Origin: Hyphomicrobiales bacterium
GTDB taxonomy: Bacteria; Pseudomonadota; Alphaproteobacteria; Rhizobiales; Aestuariivirgaceae
DNA: 6,230 nt
Assembly (NCBI GenBank): GCA_014380505.1
Contig: JACMJT010000526.1
Location: 1-6,230, forward strand
Direction of reading: 5' to 3'
Under the pieces are notes generated by a model. That model had not been told where the DNA came from. It saw only the letters and a program-made list of their open reading frames with translations, and made no database searches. The position numbers were made by a program, and so were the translations under genes. Below are positions 5,157 through 6,230 of this stretch, piece after piece; positions within the stretch are counted from its first letter, which is position 1; each line of letters starts with the position of its first letter.

Positions 5157-6230
5157 CTACTCCGCCGCCTCCATATAGTTCGCCATCGGTGGGCAAGTGC
5201 ACATGAGGTTCCTGTCCCCGTAGACATTGTCGACCCGTCCCACCGGCGGCCAGTATTTGTCATTGGGATAGCCCTTGAGGGGGAAGAAGGCTTTTTCCTT
5301 GGAATAGGGGTGCTTCCAGTCGCCCAGCAGCAGACGGTGCGTGTGAGGTGCATTCTTCAGCACATTGTCGGCGCGGTCGGCCGTGCCCTGCTCCACTTCG
5401 GCGATCTCCTTGGCGATCTCGATCATGGCATCGCAGAAGCGGTCGAGTTCGCGCTTGCCTTCCGACTCCGTGGGTTCGATCATCAAAGTGTCGACGACAG
5501 GAAACGACATGGTGGGCGCATGGAAGCCGTAATCCACCAGGCGCTTGGCCACATCCTCGACACTGAGGCCCGTGCGCTCTTTCAGCCAGCGCAGATCGAT
5601 GATGCATTCGTGGGCGATGTAGCCTCCGGGTCCTGTGTAGACGATGGGAAAATGCGGCGCCAAACGCCTTGCCATGTAGTTCGCGTTGAGAATGGCCATC
5701 ATGGAAGCCTTTTGCAGGCCATCGGCTCCCATCATGGCGATATAGGTCCAGGAGATCGGCAGGATCGACGCCGAGCCCCAGGGCGCGGCTGACACCGCAC
5801 CCTTCGACTGGTCGCGGCCCGCCGCCGGATTGACGCCGTGCACCACCCTGTGGCCCGGCAGATAGGGTGCCAGATGGGCTTTCACACCGATGGGTCCCAT
5901 ACCCGGCCCGCCGCCGCCGTGGGGAATGCAGAAGGTCTTGTGCAGGTTGATGTGGCAAACATCGGCGCCCAGTTCAGCGGGGCGCACGAGGCCAACTTGT
6001 GCATTCAGATTGGCGCCATCGAGATAGACCTGGCCGCCGTGCTCGTGAACGATGGCGCAGATATCGATGATCGCTTCCTCGAACACACCATGGGTCGAGG
6101 GATAGGTGATCATCAGCGCGGCAAGACTTGAAGCATTCTCTTTGGCCTTCACCTTGAGATCAGCCACATCCACATTGCCGCTCGCGTCGCAACCCACGAC
6201 GACGACTCGCATGCCCGCCATGACAGCGGA
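5157..6230 (-). CDS. gcvP: Glycine dehydrogenase (decarboxylating) P protein, C-terminal part
   Basis: This is the P protein of the glycine cleavage system. It decarboxylates glycine with pyridoxal phosphate and passes the aminomethyl group to lipoyl-GcvH. Only the last 357 residues are present, because the gene runs off the right edge; full-length GcvP is about 950 aa. The frame stays open to 6230 and reads [15 protein letters not shown] there, so the Met at 6221 is internal, not a start. Visible hallmarks are [12 protein letters not shown], the PLP-contact [13 protein letters not shown], the Schiff-base lysine in [15 protein letters not shown] (Lys98 of the visible part), the glycine loop [11 protein letters not shown], and [19 protein letters not shown] near the C-terminus. 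It ends at a TAG (5157-5159) with no clear terminator before the toxin-antitoxin promoter. The other gcv genes would lie beyond the window. Confidence 0.98.
   Translation of the reverse strand, partial: SAVMAGMRVVVVGCDASGNVDVADLKVKAKENASSLAALMITYPSTHGVFEEAIIDICAIVHEHGGQVYLDGANLNAQVGLVRPAELGADVCHINLHKTFCIPHGGGGPGMGPIGVKAHLAPYLPGHRVVHGVNPAAGRDQSKGAVSAAPWGSASILPISWTYIAMMGADGLQKASMMAILNANYMARRLAPHFPIVYTGPGGYIAHECIIDLRWLKERTGLSVEDVAKRLVDYGFHAPTMSFPVVDTLMIEPTESEGKRELDRFCDAMIEIAKEIAEVEQGTADRADNVLKNAPHTHRLLLGDWKHPYSKEKAFFPLKGYPNDKYWPPVGRVDNVYGDRNLMCTCPPMANYMEAAE

Noticed and set aside
5139..5792. Plus-strand open frame of 217 codons opposite gcvP
   Set aside because: It lies entirely antisense to the unmistakable gcvP coding sequence. 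Long antisense frames are common opposite GC-rich genes. Its start also falls in the toxin-antitoxin promoter.

Overview
The window looks like chromosomal DNA from an alphaproteobacterium, most likely Hyphomicrobiales (Rhizobiales) or a close relative. The evidence is a GC-rich coding sequence and a stand-alone F0 ATP synthase operon in the order atpI-atpB-atpE-atpF'-atpF, with two different b-type subunits and no F1 genes attached. A double-hairpin intergenic repeat of the type common in that group lies upstream. The genus cannot be fixed from this sequence alone.

Layout. Positions 1 to about 95 are a G/T/C homopolymer-rich stretch that looks like a poor-quality contig end. Positions 111-174 hold a two-hairpin intergenic repeat. 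A sigma70-like promoter at 265-293 drives the F0 operon (318-2679), whose genes overlap or nearly abut. After a 98-bp gap comes a second plus-strand pair: a secreted, membrane-anchored DUF2167 protein (2778-3674) and a membrane-embedded M50 (site-2 type) metalloprotease (3671-4384), overlapping by 4 bp. On the minus strand, separated from the protease by 11 bp and converging on it, is a type II toxin-antitoxin pair: a VapC-like PIN toxin (4396-4839) and a Phd/YefM-type antitoxin (4836-5102). A perfect 31-bp palindrome (5111-5141) precedes the antitoxin gene. The window ends in the C-terminal third of gcvP, glycine decarboxylase (5157-6230, minus strand, cut by the window edge).

How the genes work together. 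The five atp genes encode the proton channel, rotor ring and peripheral stalk of ATP synthase, plus the accessory protein AtpI. The F1 head must be encoded elsewhere. The DUF2167/M50 pair is translationally coupled and membrane-associated, but its function is unknown. The VapC/Phd pair is a self-contained module tucked between the end of gcvP and the protease gene, with an obvious candidate autoregulatory operator. GcvP belongs to the glycine cleavage system.

Most of the window is ordinary core metabolism. The parts that merit a second look are the antitoxin operator and its placement against gcvP, and the uncharacterised DUF2167-protease pair.
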